Shown here: piece by piece, positions 1-5,714 of the stretch
Layout: every line of letters begins with the position of its first letter
How positions within the stretch are numbered: the stretch's first letter is position 1
Origin: Gemmatimonadales bacterium
GTDB lineage: Bacteria; Gemmatimonadota; Gemmatimonadetes; Gemmatimonadales; GWC2-71-9
DNA length: 6,679 nt
NCBI GenBank assembly: GCA_030597435.1
Contig: JAUVRV010000150.1
Coordinates: 1-6,679 of the forward strand
Reading direction: 5' to 3'
Notes under the pieces: model-generated
What the model was told of the DNA's origin: nothing
Database searches by the model: none
Seen by the model: the letters and a program-made list of their open reading frames with translations, nothing else
Made by a program: the position numbers and the translations under genes

Positions 1-159
1 CCCAGCTAGCGGGCTAGACGAAGGCCCCGTTGCGCCGGGTAGGGAGACGGGAACACAGGTAAGAACGCGGGTAGAAACGCCGCTAGGGACTGGAGCAATG
101 GAGAAAGGTCTTGTCGCGGATCGAGGATCATAGACGTCTCCATGGCGCCCCGCCGCCTG

Positions 160-188
160 TTGAATTTTTTTCAGGAAAATGATATCAT
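160..188 (+). promoter_or_regulatory. Candidate promoter of the toxin-antitoxin operon
   Basis: A -35-like TTGAAT (160-165) is followed after exactly 17 bases by a -10-like TATCAT (183-188). Transcription would start near 194-196, giving a leader of about 24 nt that contains the GAGG ribosome site (205-208) of the gene starting at 219. A perfect TATAAT also lies at 211-216, but a start directed by it would fall inside or after the ATG at 219, so it is less suitable for this gene. The assignment is by motif only. Confidence 0.45.
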
Positions 189-199
189 TTATCTGAAAA
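168..199. promoter_or_regulatory. 32-bp palindrome, probable operator of the toxin-antitoxin operon
   Basis: Outer arms TTTTCAG (168-174) and CTGAAAA (193-199) and a central perfect palindrome AAATGATATCATTT (177-190) share one centre between 183 and 184. Only two positions per arm fail to pair (175/192 and 176/191). The heptamer GAAAATG also recurs directly at 175-181 and 195-201, 20 bp apart, about two helical turns. The element covers the -10 box and probable start site of the candidate promoter, where a bound protein would block transcription. AbiEi antitoxins are known to repress their own operon by binding inverted repeats in the promoter, so the protein encoded at 219 is the obvious candidate ligand; that link is inference. 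Confidence 0.6.
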
Positions 200-218
200 T
201 GTACGAGGCGTATAATCG

Positions 219-827
219 ATGCAAAGTATTGAAAATAAAGTGTTTAGCAGGATCAGCGGGCGCGGTAGGGGTTGGGCCTTTACAAAAGTAGATTTTGTTG
301 CTGAATTCGGCGCTGGCAACATCCACACAGCGCTTTCCAGCCTCGCCGGTGCAGGGAAGATCCGCCGGGTCTGCCACGGCGTTTACGACTATCCCCGCCA
401 GAGCGAGCTGCTGCGGAAAGTCCTGAGTCCGGACATCGATCAAGTGGCCCAAGCGCTGGCACGGAAGTTCAACTGGCGCATCCAACCCACCGGTGATACG
501 GCACTGAACCTGTTGGGGCTTTCCACTCAGGTGCCTTCTCGGTGGGCATACCTCTCCGATGGCCCGAGCCGTGAATACGCGGTAGGCGACCAAACGCTAG
601 CCTTCATCAAGTCCGGCTTGAAGGAGAGGAGCTTCAAATACCGGGAAAGCGCCCTCGTGGTACAGGCAATCAAGACTTTGGGCAAGGAGCATGTGGATGA
701 AACGGTGATCGAGAAGGTCCGGCACCAGCTCGACCGGGAAACATGCACGCGCATTCTCAGGGACACCCGTGCGGTGACCGGATGGATCTACCAGATTATC
801 AAGCAGGTGTGCAGGGAGTGTGACTGA
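219..827 (+). CDS. DUF6088-type AbiEi-like antitoxin, type IV toxin-antitoxin system
   Basis: Probable antitoxin of a type IV toxin-antitoxin pair and likely DNA-binding autorepressor. The 202-residue product begins with a winged-helix-like region (about residues 1-60): a basic GRGRGWAF stretch, KVDF, a helix around IHTALSSLAGAGKI, then RRVCHGVYDYPR, the usual start of DUF6088/AbiEi-like proteins. The middle (about 70-135) contains the family-like segments NWRIQPTGDTALNLLGL and PSRWAYLSDGPSREY. The C-terminal third is charged and helical. The ATG at 219 is preceded by GAGG (205-208) with 10-base spacing, and the MQSIENK start matches my memory of the family. It overlaps the toxin gene by one base. 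In this class the antitoxin is thought to counter the toxin without forming a stable complex with it. The family call comes from motif recall; the autorepressor role is inferred from the family and the upstream palindrome. Confidence 0.85.
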   Translation: MQSIENKVFSRISGRGRGWAFTKVDFVAEFGAGNIHTALSSLAGAGKIRRVCHGVYDYPRQSELLRKVLSPDIDQVAQALARKFNWRIQPTGDTALNLLGLSTQVPSRWAYLSDGPSREYAVGDQTLAFIKSGLKERSFKYRESALVVQAIKTLGKEHVDETVIEKVRHQLDRETCTRILRDTRAVTGWIYQIIKQVCRECD

Positions 828-829
828 TG
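813..829 (+). promoter_or_regulatory. Ribosome site and TGATG overlap coupling antitoxin and toxin
   Basis: AGGGAG (813-818) lies 8 bases before the toxin ATG at 827. The stop codon of the antitoxin (TGA, 825-827) shares its last base with that ATG. Such overlap usually gives translational coupling, so toxin output would follow antitoxin output. Confidence 0.7.
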
Positions 830-1807
830 GACAAGGTGGCCCGACTCTCGGAGAAGGAGCGCAGTGCGCTGTTTTCGGAAGCCGCGGCGGAAAAGGGCAC
901 AACGCCGGCTGTCGTCGAAAAGGACTTCTGGGTCACCTGGGTGCTCGAACGGCTGTTCCAGGAGCCTGAACTTGCGCACCTCCTGATGCTCAAGGGTGGC
1001 ACAAGCCTGTCCAAAGTCTACCAACTGATCGAGCGGTTCTCGGAAGACATTGACCTGATTCTAGACTGGCAGGTATTGACCGGCGAGGACCCGCTCGCCG
1101 AGCGCTCCAAGACAAAGCAGGATCTGTTGAATACGACGATCGAAGAACAAGGCCAGCAGTATGTCGCCGGAGAGTTGTTGACGCGGGTGTCTGCGGCACT
1201 CGGCGGGGTATGCAGTTGCGAGGTCGAGCGAGATGATCCCAACGTCATCAACGTGCGCTACCCGGCCGCATTTCCAGACACATACCTGCGCCCGGAGCTG
1301 CGACTCGAGATAGGACCGCTAGCATCCTGGGCGCCCCACGAAGAGAAGACTATCAACTGCTATGCGGCCGACGTATTCCCCGATCTGTTTGAGTCGCCGG
1401 AGTGCTCGGTGAGAGTGATCAAGGCGGAGCGTACTTTCTGGGAAAAGGCAACGATCCTGCACCACGAAGCCCATCGTCCGGAAGGCAGTCCCCAACCTCG
1501 GCGGTATTCCCGTCATTATTACGATCTGGCCAAGATGGCAGAGTCGCCAGTCAAAGACGCCGCCCTGGCGGACTTGCAACTGTTGACCAAGGTCGTGGAG
1601 TTCAAACAGCGCTTCTACCCGCGTGGCTGGGCACAATACGAGTTGGCCAAGCCGGGAACCATGCGCCTGGTGCCGGATGGAGATGTGCTGAGAACCGTTG
1701 AGACCGACTACGCTGGGATGGCGAACATGATCTTTGGTGACATCCCTGAATTCGCGGATATTATGGGAGTCTTGCAGGCACTTGAGGACGAGATCAATGC
1801 CTCATGA
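827..1807 (+). CDS. AbiEii/AbiGii-family nucleotidyltransferase toxin
   Basis: Probable toxin: a cytoplasmic nucleotidyltransferase of the AbiEii/AbiGii type, 326 residues, about the usual length. The catalytic signature is clear: KGGTSLSK (56-63) followed by RFSEDIDL (70-77), which is the GG[ST]-x(n)-DxD nucleotide- and metal-binding motif with D74 and D76 as expected metal ligands. Further family-like segments are the K199-A-E-R-T-F-W-E-K207 stretch leading into ILHHEAHR (210-217), and SRHYYDLAKM (228-237). All key residues appear intact, so the gene looks functional. Relatives act as abortive-infection toxins; some, such as mycobacterial MenT enzymes, add nucleotides to tRNA, but the target here cannot be read from sequence. 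It is co-transcribed with the antitoxin gene. The pair could defend against phage or stabilise a mobile segment. Confidence 0.9.
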   Translation: MDKVARLSEKERSALFSEAAAEKGTTPAVVEKDFWVTWVLERLFQEPELAHLLMLKGGTSLSKVYQLIERFSEDIDLILDWQVLTGEDPLAERSKTKQDLLNTTIEEQGQQYVAGELLTRVSAALGGVCSCEVERDDPNVINVRYPAAFPDTYLRPELRLEIGPLASWAPHEEKTINCYAADVFPDLFESPECSVRVIKAERTFWEKATILHHEAHRPEGSPQPRRYSRHYYDLAKMAESPVKDAALADLQLLTKVVEFKQRFYPRGWAQYELAKPGTMRLVPDGDVLRTVETDYAGMANMIFGDIPEFADIMGVLQALEDEINAS

Positions 1808-1810
1808 AAT

Positions 1811-1833
1811 GACTCTGGATCAGAAGAGTCCAG
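1811..1833 (+). terminator. Weak hairpin just after the toxin gene
   Basis: Two mutually exclusive small stems are possible: GACTCT (1811-1816) with AGAGTC (1825-1830), or CTGGA (1815-1819) with TCCAG (1829-1833). The position, 3 bases after the toxin stop, suits transcription termination, but the stems are short and no T-run follows. Read on the - strand it vaguely resembles a tRNA anticodon arm, but the loop is too long and no other tRNA arm is present. Confidence 0.2.
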
Positions 1834-2213
1834 GTTAGGTTGGCTCGCTTTCTGCGTTCTTGAGGCCACTCACCGAGTTTGGTGTCCGGACCCTTACTGG
1901 CCTTGCCCACCGTGCCTGCCATTGCGCGGGAGTAAGCTCGCCCGTACGCGTTTGCTGACTCCCGCTTCCCGAATCAACGCCATGCGAGGGTAATCGATTC
2001 CCTCTGAAACAGACGTACCGCGATTCTCAGCGTAACGATATCGACACCCGCAATCCCCAGCGCCAACACGACGGTCAACTCGACGTTTCGGTCGGTCCGG
2101 TAACCGGCTACCACGGCATGCCCCTCAGTGGGAGCGATGATGCCGGCGCTGGGTCGGATGCGTTGCATCAGTTGGTGTCGGTGTTCACGAACTTCATGGA
2201 GAGTGCGGCGCGG

Positions 2214-2234
2214 AGGGCGAAGGGGGGGAGGGGG
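2214..2234 (+). promoter_or_regulatory. G-quadruplex-type G-run cluster upstream of the kinase gene
   Basis: GGG (2214-2216), a run of seven G (2222-2228) and a run of five G (2230-2234) fit the G3-N(1-7) pattern four times over, because the seven-G run can be split into two triplets. It sits on the coding strand about 70 bases before the kinase start. It could hinder polymerase or influence the kinase promoter; there is no direct evidence of function. Confidence 0.3.
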
Positions 2235-2296
2235 TAGATACCTAGCAAAGCTCACCTACATGCAACTCCCCTCCTCCTTCATTCCGCTACCGAAGC

Positions 2297-2306
2297 TATA
2301 TTCTCC
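2297..2306 (+). promoter_or_regulatory. Candidate -10 element abutting the kinase start codon
   Basis: TATATT (2297-2302) is a good -10 match and ends only four bases before the ATG at 2307. Transcription from it would begin at or within a base or two of the ATG, giving a leaderless mRNA. No purine-rich ribosome site precedes the ATG; the nearest is a weak GAAG at 2292-2295. No convincing -35 box is seen at the usual distance, where the sequence is pyrimidine-rich. Confidence 0.4.
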
Positions 2307-4385
2307 ATGATGTCAGACCTCCTTGATCGCGTCAGGACGGCGCTCCAAGGCCGCTACGAGATCGAGCGTGAACTCGGGGCCGGTGGGATGGCCACGGTCT
2401 ATCTTGCGCGGGACACGAAACACCAGCGTCACGTTGCCGTGAAGGTCCTGCGGCCCGACCTCGCTGCCATCCTGGGAGGCGAGCGCTTCCTGCGTGAGAT
2501 CGAGATCGCGGCACAGATCGAACACCCCCACATCCTCACACTGATCGACTCGGGTGACGCAGACGGGATCCTCTATTATGTGATGCCGTACCTGGAGGGC
2601 GAGTCCCTGCGCGATTGGTTGAGTCGCGAGGGGAAGCTGCCGGTTGCTGATGCCGTGAGAATGCTGCGCGACGTGGCCGACGGTCTCGCGGAGGCGCATC
2701 GGCACGGTCTCGTCCACCGCGACATCAAACCCGACAACGTGATGATCTCCGGGAACCATGCGGTCGTCATGGACTTCGGTGTCGCCAAGGCAGTCTCGAC
2801 GGCTACGGGGCCGCAGAATCTCACCACAGCGGGGATCGCCCTCGGCACGCCGGCGTACATGGCTCCCGAGCAGGTGGCCGCAGCCCCTGATATCGACCAC
2901 CGAACGGACATCTACGCCATCGGTGTCTTGGGGTACGAACTCCTCGCGGGGCGCCCGCCGTTCCTGGGGGCGTCGGCGCAGGAAGTCCTCGCTGCGCATA
3001 TTGCAACCGACCCGGAACCCGTGACGACCCACCGTGCGGACACTCCTCCGGCGCTGGAAGCCCTCGTCATGAAATGCCTCGAGAAGCGCGCGGAGGACCG
3101 CTGGCAGCAGACCGACGAAGTCCTGCGCCAACTGGAGGCGATCGCCACCCCCAGTGGTGGCGTGCCATCGATGCGCATCTCGGCAGCGGAAGCCGCCAAG
3201 AAACCCGGGCGACGAGTCGGCATGCGCACCATCTTGATCGGTGCAGCCGTCGTTGCCGCCGCAGGGCTCCTGTTCACACAGCAGCGCCGCGCTGCCGCGA
3301 CGCGCGCGCTAGTCGCCCAACTGCAATTGGCCGTCGATTCCAATCAACTCGGCCGCGTGCACAGCTTGCTCGCCGAATCGGGGCGTCGTCTGGACCAACG
3401 CGCGCTGACGTCGATCGCTCGAGTGGCGGGGGGCACGGCAATCATCGAGACCGAGCCACCCGGCGCGTCCGTGCAACTGGTGCGCGCGCTGGCGCCGGAC
3501 TCCGTCACTGACCCGATCGACTTGGGACAGACGCCGATAGCAAGCCTCACCTTGGTCGCAGGCGAGTATCGCGTGACAGTCAGCGCGGAGGGCCATGTCC
3601 CTGCCGAGTACACGTTTCGGGTTCCTGTCGGCGACACGATCACTGTCCATCGAACGCTGGTGAGCGAGAGTTGGCATGCGGACAGCATGGTGTTCATCGA
3701 TGCCGGCCCTGTCCCCGGACCGGTCGCGGAGCAATTTACCGGCGTGCAAGTGCCGGCGTTCCTCATCGACCGGCACGAGGTTTCCAACGAGCAGTTCATG
3801 CAGTTCGTGTCGGATGGAGGCTATCGTGATCCCAACCTCTGGCCCGATTCGATGCTCATGGGTGGTACGTGGACACCACGCGATCGGGCGATCGCGCAGC
3901 TGGTCGACCGTACCGGGCTGTCCGGACCGCGGACGTGGAGTGGCGGGACGTTCCCCGACGCCCGTGTAGATCACCCGGTCACGAGTATTACCTGGTACGA
4001 AGCAGCAGCCTACGCAAGTTGGGCCGGCAAGGCGCTGCCAACGGCGGAACAGTGGTGGCGGGCAGCGCTAGGGGACGAGGGCAGCCGGTTCCCCTGGGGC
4101 GACGATTTCACCAGTATCGACGATCGGTCGAACTTCAGCATGGTGGGCACCACCCCCGTCGGACGTTTCACCTTCGGCGCGAGTCCCTTCGGCGCGCACG
4201 ACATGGCCGGAAATGTCCGCGAATGGTTGGCCGGGAGTTCCTCATCCACGCAGTTTGCCGTGCTGGGTGGCTCATGGCAGGACCCGACGTATATGTTTGA
4301 CACGCCCAATATCGAGAAATTCGCACCATCGTTTCAGGGCGAGGCGGTTGGCTTCCGTTTGGTGATGCCTGCACCCTCTCGCTGA
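2307..4385 (+). CDS. Membrane Ser/Thr kinase with PEGA and SUMF1/FGE-like domains
   Basis: A 692-residue signalling protein. The kinase domain (about 17-275) is complete: glycine loop GAGGMA (24-29), ATP lysine K46 in VAVK, helix-C glutamate E64, catalytic HRDIKPDN (137-144), DFG (156-158) and GTPAYMAPE (180-188), so it should phosphorylate Ser/Thr. A basic linker leads to one membrane helix (about 307-323). A PEGA-type repeat follows (about 375-451; EPPGASV, LGQTPI, LVAGEYRVTVSAEGH). The C-terminus (about 459-690) is a SUMF1/formylglycine-generating-enzyme fold: MVFIDAG, DRHEVSNEQF, HPVTSITWYEAAAYASWAGKALPT, FPWGDD, AHDMAGNVREW, GGSW, GFRLV. That part has no cysteine, so the copper-binding pair of true formylglycine-generating enzymes is missing and it is more likely a binding or sensory domain. 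The kinase would be cytoplasmic and PEGA/SUMF1 outside. It starts with ATGATG, so the second codon (2310) is an alternative start. The hydrolase gene follows after 20 bases. Confidence 0.93.
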   Translation: MMSDLLDRVRTALQGRYEIERELGAGGMATVYLARDTKHQRHVAVKVLRPDLAAILGGERFLREIEIAAQIEHPHILTLIDSGDADGILYYVMPYLEGESLRDWLSREGKLPVADAVRMLRDVADGLAEAHRHGLVHRDIKPDNVMISGNHAVVMDFGVAKAVSTATGPQNLTTAGIALGTPAYMAPEQVAAAPDIDHRTDIYAIGVLGYELLAGRPPFLGASAQEVLAAHIATDPEPVTTHRADTPPALEALVMKCLEKRAEDRWQQTDEVLRQLEAIATPSGGVPSMRISAAEAAKKPGRRVGMRTILIGAAVVAAAGLLFTQQRRAAATRALVAQLQLAVDSNQLGRVHSLLAESGRRLDQRALTSIARVAGGTAIIETEPPGASVQLVRALAPDSVTDPIDLGQTPIASLTLVAGEYRVTVSAEGHVPAEYTFRVPVGDTITVHRTLVSESWHADSMVFIDAGPVPGPVAEQFTGVQVPAFLIDRHEVSNEQFMQFVSDGGYRDPNLWPDSMLMGGTWTPRDRAIAQLVDRTGLSGPRTWSGGTFPDARVDHPVTSITWYEAAAYASWAGKALPTAEQWWRAALGDEGSRFPWGDDFTSIDDRSNFSMVGTTPVGRFTFGASPFGAHDMAGNVREWLAGSSSSTQFAVLGGSWQDPTYMFDTPNIEKFAPSFQGEAVGFRLVMPAPSR

Positions 4386-4395
4386 ACATGAACCC

Positions 4396-4408
4396 GGGAG
4401 TGTCCATG
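4396..4408 (+). promoter_or_regulatory. Ribosome site that decides the hydrolase start
   Basis: GGGAG (4396-4400) lies 5 bases before an ATG at 4406. The earlier in-frame ATG at 4388 has only pyrimidine-rich sequence before it. Starting at 4406 also places the signal peptide directly at the N-terminus. Confidence 0.6.
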
Positions 4409-5344
4409 TTTGCCTTCCGATCGATCCGATTCGGGATCCTGATCTCGTGCTGTGTCGTCCCCACCCTGACCGCCCAGGACCGACCGACCGATGCATGGCT
4501 CACCAATCCGGTTGACCAACGCACCTTCGACGCGTATCTCGAGTTCTTCAGCTATGGAGCCGAGCTGTCATTCGAGACGGAAGTCGTCTCGACTAGTACT
4601 GAGCAGGGCATTCGCGAAGAGCTGCTTCGGTTTCAGAGCACGCCCGGGATGGTGGTCACCGCTCGACTGTACCACCCGCCGGGCCTGGAGATGGGCGATG
4701 GTCCGGCGATCGTCTACCTCCACGGAGGAGAACCTCAGGGCAAGGACGCCGGCTCGGTCATCCGCCTAAATCGATTCTTGGCCCGTGCCGGTGTGGTGGT
4801 ACTCGCCATCGACATGCTGTATTATGGCGAGCGGAACGATGGGTTCTTTACCACGTTTGGCGAGATGGAGAAACACGACCGGCTGTATAACAATGACGCG
4901 GAGTACCTCGAGTGGGTGCAACAGACTGTAAAAGACGTCGGCCGATCATATGATTTCCTGGTTGGCGAACGTGGAGCAGACCCGAGCCGCATTGGACTGG
5001 TGGGTCTGAGCCGCGGCGGAGTGGTCGCGACAATCGCCGGCGGAGCCGATGAGCGATTCGGTGCCGTCGCCCTTCTGCACACCGGACACTTCGACTTTTT
5101 CGAAGACGGCCACCCCGCGGCCGCGTGTCCCGCTAACTACATCGGCCGGATCGCACCGCGTCCACTCTTCATGCTCAACTCTGAGAACGACGCCGACTTT
5201 CTTCCCGAAACCGCCATCCGTCCGCTCCATCGGCTTGCTGGTCAGCCGAATACCGTTCACTGGATCACGGGCATTCATGGGTTCATCGGTCAGGACGATG
5301 TGAGCGTTCTCGCCGAGTGGCTTCGCACGAACCTGACTCCGTGA
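4406..5344 (+). CDS. Secreted alpha/beta hydrolase, dienelactone hydrolase-like
   Basis: A 312-residue exported serine hydrolase; an in-frame ATG at 4388 would add six residues but lacks a ribosome site. The N-terminus is a signal peptide: basic FAFRSIRF, hydrophobic GILISCCVV, and a likely cleavage after TLTA before QDRP. LISC resembles a lipobox, but the hydrophobic stretch before it is very short. The mature part is an alpha/beta hydrolase: VYLHGG (103-108, oxyanion region), the nucleophile elbow GLSRGG (200-205) with S202, a probable acid in NSENDADF (D262 or D264) and the histidine in GIHGF (H291). Substrate cannot be told; esterase, acetyl-xylan esterase-like and peptidase-like activities all occur in this fold. 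The gene follows the kinase by 20 bases and is probably co-transcribed. Its product would share the extracytoplasmic compartment with the kinase's SUMF1 domain. Confidence 0.85.
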   Translation: MFAFRSIRFGILISCCVVPTLTAQDRPTDAWLTNPVDQRTFDAYLEFFSYGAELSFETEVVSTSTEQGIREELLRFQSTPGMVVTARLYHPPGLEMGDGPAIVYLHGGEPQGKDAGSVIRLNRFLARAGVVVLAIDMLYYGERNDGFFTTFGEMEKHDRLYNNDAEYLEWVQQTVKDVGRSYDFLVGERGADPSRIGLVGLSRGGVVATIAGGADERFGAVALLHTGHFDFFEDGHPAAACPANYIGRIAPRPLFMLNSENDADFLPETAIRPLHRLAGQPNTVHWITGIHGFIGQDDVSVLAEWLRTNLTP

Positions 5345-5504
5345 CGGCCTCACCCGTGACTCCTCTCCACGATGGGCACCGGTTTTCTTAACAGCCGTCG
5401 TTCGCGTAGGCCCTGCGGTCCAGCCCATGACAGTTGGTCGGGTGTGAGAGTGATGAGTTCTTGCGAGAAAGTCAGACTCCTACCTTGTGAAAAAAGGTGC
5501 GAAA

Positions 5505-5533
5505 TTGACGGTGGCGGTACCGCTTCCTACTTT
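5505..5533 (+). promoter_or_regulatory. Candidate promoter with a palindrome in its spacer
   Basis: TTGACG (5505-5510) matches five of six -35 positions and is followed after 17 bases by TACTTT (5528-5533), a loose TAnnnT -10. The perfect 10-bp palindrome GCGGTACCGC (5514-5523) lies in the spacer and could bind a dimeric regulator. The leader to the gene at 5715 would be about 175 nt and would include the repeats at 5586-5643. Motif evidence only. Confidence 0.3.
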
Positions 5534-5585
5534 GGCTCGTCGCTCTTAGAGCCGTTGTGGGCCCACGATGGCCCCGCCGCCAGAC

Positions 5586-5643
5586 AGACGCCGTTGTAGG
5601 ATGCCGCAGTAGACGCCGTATTGTGACACCGCAGCAAGACGCC
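5586..5643 (+). repeat. Imperfect 25-26 nt tandem repeat, about 2.3 copies
   Basis: AGACGCCG begins at 5586 and 5611, and AGACGCC begins again at 5637, a period of 25 then 26 bases. Each full unit also carries TTGT or TTGTG in the middle and CCGCAG near its end (5604-5609 and 5629-5634). The repeat lies 70 to 130 bases before the start codon at 5715. It may be a set of protein-binding sites or simply a local duplication. Confidence 0.45.
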
Positions 5644-5701
5644 CGCCCGACGACGAGACCAAGCCCACCGACAGTCCATTGACCCGTGGAGTCGCCCCCA
5701 C

Positions 5702-5709
5702 GGAGGAGG
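5702..5709 (+). promoter_or_regulatory. Strong ribosome site fixing the start at 5715
   Basis: GGAGGAGG (5702-5709) lies 5 bases before the ATG at 5715. An in-frame upstream ATG at 5679 would add 12 residues in front of the signal peptide and would place this site inside the coding region, so 5715 is the better start. Confidence 0.8.
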
Positions 5710-5714
5710 ATCAC

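Larger units (their letters stand above)
1808..2306. other. Intergenic region between toxin and kinase genes
   Basis: About 500 bases without a gene I can support. Open frames exist on both strands across roughly 1974-2255; the - strand one would encode 93 residues with a hydrophobic stretch. Neither has a recognisable domain or a clear ribosome site, and the + strand frame in the same stretch is equally open. The region holds the weak hairpin at 1811-1833, the G-run cluster at 2214-2234 and the candidate kinase promoter. It could contain a decayed gene fragment, but I cannot identify one. Confidence 0.5.
5345..5714. other. Intergenic region between hydrolase and small secreted protein
   Basis: About 370 bases with no supportable gene. 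Shortly after the hydrolase stop is a poor hairpin (CGTG/CACG around 5355-5374) followed by the T-rich GGTTTTCTT (5381-5389), which might terminate the kinase operon. Further on are a candidate promoter and an imperfect repeat, listed separately. Open frames on the - strand here are antisense continuations of the neighbouring genes. Confidence 0.5.

Noticed and set aside
2..133. Open + strand frame running in from the window edge, as the end of a partial gene
   Set aside because: It has poor third-position composition for a GC-rich genome and no recognisable motif; an antisense frame (6-143) is equally open. Not supportable as a gene.
211..216. Perfect TATAAT two bases before the antitoxin ATG as the main promoter
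   Set aside because: Transcription would start at about 222-224, leaving the ATG at 219 and its GAGG ribosome site out of the message; no other good start codon with a ribosome site follows. TATCAT at 183-188 fits better.
1811..1833. tRNA anticodon-arm look-alike on the - strand
   Set aside because: The CTGGA/TCCAG stem has a 9-base loop instead of 7, and there is no acceptor stem, D arm or GGTTCGA-type T arm around it.
1974..2255. Minus-strand frame of 93 residues with a hydrophobic stretch, as a small membrane protein or gene remnant
   Set aside because: No ribosome site, no recognised family, and the opposite strand is also open over the same bases with similar composition.
2313..3131. 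Minus-strand frame of 272 residues opposite the kinase domain
   Set aside because: The + strand carries every kinase motif in order; the antisense product is Arg-rich with no recognisable domain.
4946..5428. Minus-strand frame of 160 residues antisense to the hydrolase gene
   Set aside because: It lies opposite the conserved catalytic region of the hydrolase and has no family features; it is a shadow of GC-rich coding sequence.
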